The notes under the pieces are model-generated. The model was not told where the DNA came from and made no database searches. It was given only the letters and a program-made list of their open reading frames with translations. The position numbers and the translations under genes are program-made. A stretch of 7,093 bases of DNA from positions 1-7,093 of the forward strand of contig CADAHD010000115.1 in the NCBI GenBank assembly GCA_902787595.1, read 5' to 3'. The stretch comes from an uncultured Lachnospiraceae bacterium. Lineage in GTDB: Bacteria > Bacillota_A > Clostridia > Lachnospirales > Lachnospiraceae. Positions 5,897 to 7,093 of the stretch are shown here, piece after piece (within the stretch, counting starts at the first letter, position 1; each line of letters opens with the position of its first letter).

Positions 5897-5925
5897 ATTC
5901 TACTCCAGCAGAAGTAAATTGTCAA
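5897..5925 (-). promoter_or_regulatory. Strong sigma-A promoter of tRNA-Met
   Basis: Consensus TTGACA (5925-5920) and TAGAAT (5902-5897) are separated by exactly 17 bp. The predicted start near 5890 gives a leader of about 25 bases to the tRNA 5' end. The -35 box lies 10 bases beyond the stop of the carboxypeptidase gene. Confidence 0.88.
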
Positions 5926-5935
5926 GAACTATTTT

Positions 5936-7063
5936 TTATTTAACAAAATCATCATAGATGGCTACATGATCATATATCGCACGCCAGGCGCTGTGGGCAT
6001 CTCCTGTAACACAGATATACTGATTGCCGTCATTTGATCTTTCATAGCTCACAGCACAGTTTCGCGACTCATTAACAAACCCGGTCTTTGCTCCCAGCAC
6101 CTCGCCGTGAGTATCCTTGTCTTCTATCCTGCGAAGGAACCAGTTGGATATTATCATTCCTTCGGGATGATAATCGGTAGGCGCAGTAGTATATTTCTTC
6201 TGCCCCAGCGCCTCTCTGCAAAGATCGTTTTCCAATGCAGCTTTCATGATCATGGCCATAGCTGCGGGAGTACAATAATTCTGATCATCATATACGCCGA
6301 CCGGATTGGTAAAATGAGCTACTCCGTCAAGCCCCAGTTCGACCAGCTTTTCGTTCATCATGTCCACAAACGCTTCCATGCTGCCCGCCGTATAATACGC
6401 CAGCGCCATCGCAGCATCTCCGCCGCTGGGCATTATGGTGCCGAAAAGCAGTTCCTTCACGGTCATTGTCTCACCGACAGAATAACCCACCTGCGAGCAG
6501 CCATGTGAAAATACATAATCCGTGATCTCCTGGGTCATGGTAAATGTATCATCCGGATCCTGCATGTGTTCCGCCGCCACCAGAATGGTAAGCACTTTTG
6601 TCATGGATGCCGGATACATGCGTTCAAAAGCATTGCGCTGCGCCACCACATGTCCGTCCTTTAAGTCCACCAGTATGCAGAAACTGCTTATCACTTCCTC
6701 ATTTGTTACTTCGCGTGTATCCTTATCTTTAAATACCTGATACCCTTCATAGAACATATCGGGATGCTCGTTTTCATTTACTTTGGGAACTTCCTCCTCC
6801 ACCGGTGTGGGTGTAGGTTCAGCCGCCATTACCAGCGTGGTTGCCGGCAATATAGTCTCCACTTCGTCCGTCTGAGCTTTTGCTTCCTTTCCTTTTCCCG
6901 CTATGATGCATATAAGCGCTATTAAGATCGTTGCAAAGATGCCGCCGGCAATACTGTAACGTATGCGCATCTGTCTTACTCTCTGATAGTATTTTTCCGA
7001 ACGGCGTCTTACATGTCCTTCGGAGTCAATATACTCGCCTCTTTTAAGTTTTATTTTATCCAT
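5936..7063 (-). CDS. D-alanyl-D-alanine carboxypeptidase, peptidase S11, N-terminally anchored
   Basis: This 375-residue protein is a low-molecular-weight penicillin-binding protein that removes the terminal D-Ala from peptidoglycan stem peptides outside the membrane. The catalytic SxxK is S153-M-T-K156 in YPASMTKVL. The second motif is S213-G-G in MPSGGDAAMAL, where most relatives have SGN. The third is K326-T-G in LGAKTGFVN. Residues 1-36 are basic and cytoplasmic, 37-55 are a single membrane helix, and 65-125 are a Pro/Glu/Thr-rich linker before the catalytic domain. There is no cleavable signal peptide and no C-terminal PBP5-type domain or amphipathic anchor, so the topology is N-in, type II. 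The ATG at 7063 has only a weak ribosome site (AGTGA); no better in-frame start precedes the membrane helix. It ends next to the tRNA promoter with no terminator. The family is firm; whether it acts in growth or sporulation is not known. Confidence 0.93.
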   Translation of the reverse strand: MDKIKLKRGEYIDSEGHVRRRSEKYYQRVRQMRIRYSIAGGIFATILIALICIIAGKGKEAKAQTDEVETILPATTLVMAAEPTPTPVEEEVPKVNENEHPDMFYEGYQVFKDKDTREVTNEEVISSFCILVDLKDGHVVAQRNAFERMYPASMTKVLTILVAAEHMQDPDDTFTMTQEITDYVFSHGCSQVGYSVGETMTVKELLFGTIMPSGGDAAMALAYYTAGSMEAFVDMMNEKLVELGLDGVAHFTNPVGVYDDQNYCTPAAMAMIMKAALENDLCREALGQKKYTTAPTDYHPEGMIISNWFLRRIEDKDTHGEVLGAKTGFVNESRNCAVSYERSNDGNQYICVTGDAHSAWRAIYDHVAIYDDFVK

Positions 7064-7093
7064 TTATCACTAATATCCGCTTTAAGATGTAAG

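Noticed and set aside
1..7093. Defence, phage or mobile system
   Set aside because: No nuclease, transposase, integrase, reverse transcriptase, toxin or terminal-repeat signal was found; gene content is core metabolism, translation and cell wall.

Overview
This window looks like chromosomal DNA from a Firmicute, most likely a Lachnospiraceae-type Clostridium relative. The support is the sigma-A-type promoters and strong AGGAGG ribosome sites, a mini-RNase III next to cysS, a tRNA gene without encoded CCA, and the style of the membrane and zinc-ribbon proteins. The genus cannot be told from the sequence. Every gene I accept lies on the minus strand, so transcription runs from high to low coordinates. 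I see no phage, insertion sequence, CRISPR array, toxin-antitoxin pair or defence gene.

Read in the direction of transcription, the window starts with a membrane-anchored D-alanyl-D-alanine carboxypeptidase (7063-5936) and a tRNA-Met(CAT) gene (5865-5792). The tRNA has a near-consensus promoter of its own and is followed by an intrinsic terminator. Next is a single gene for a small multi-pass membrane protein (5669-5028), with a -10 box directly behind the tRNA terminator and a clean terminator of its own at 5013-4989.

A promoter at 4930-4903 then appears to drive a five-gene run that leaves the window: a zinc-ribbon protein with a long proline-periodic disordered region (4835-3147), a charged hypothetical protein (3126-2404), ispF (2407-1844), cysS (1806-406) and mrnC (421-17). 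Gaps are 20 bp or less, except 37 bp before cysS, and two junctions overlap. No terminator hairpin with a U-tract was seen between these genes. In Bacillus subtilis the order is ispD-ispF-gltX-cysE-cysS-mrnC-rlmB. This locus looks like a reduced version of that cluster with two uncharacterised genes placed in front.

The housekeeping part is ordinary: isoprenoid precursor synthesis, Cys-tRNA charging, 23S rRNA maturation and peptidoglycan trimming. The less ordinary points are a four-cysteine tail on IspF, the zinc-ribbon protein with about 70 residues of proline every third position and a C-terminal NP(V/I/L)LGG triplet, and a start region for the 240-residue protein where a hairpin may bring a distant Shine-Dalgarno sequence to the start codon. 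I did not find a convincing new multi-gene system; the zinc-ribbon/240-residue pair is the best candidate for undescribed function.
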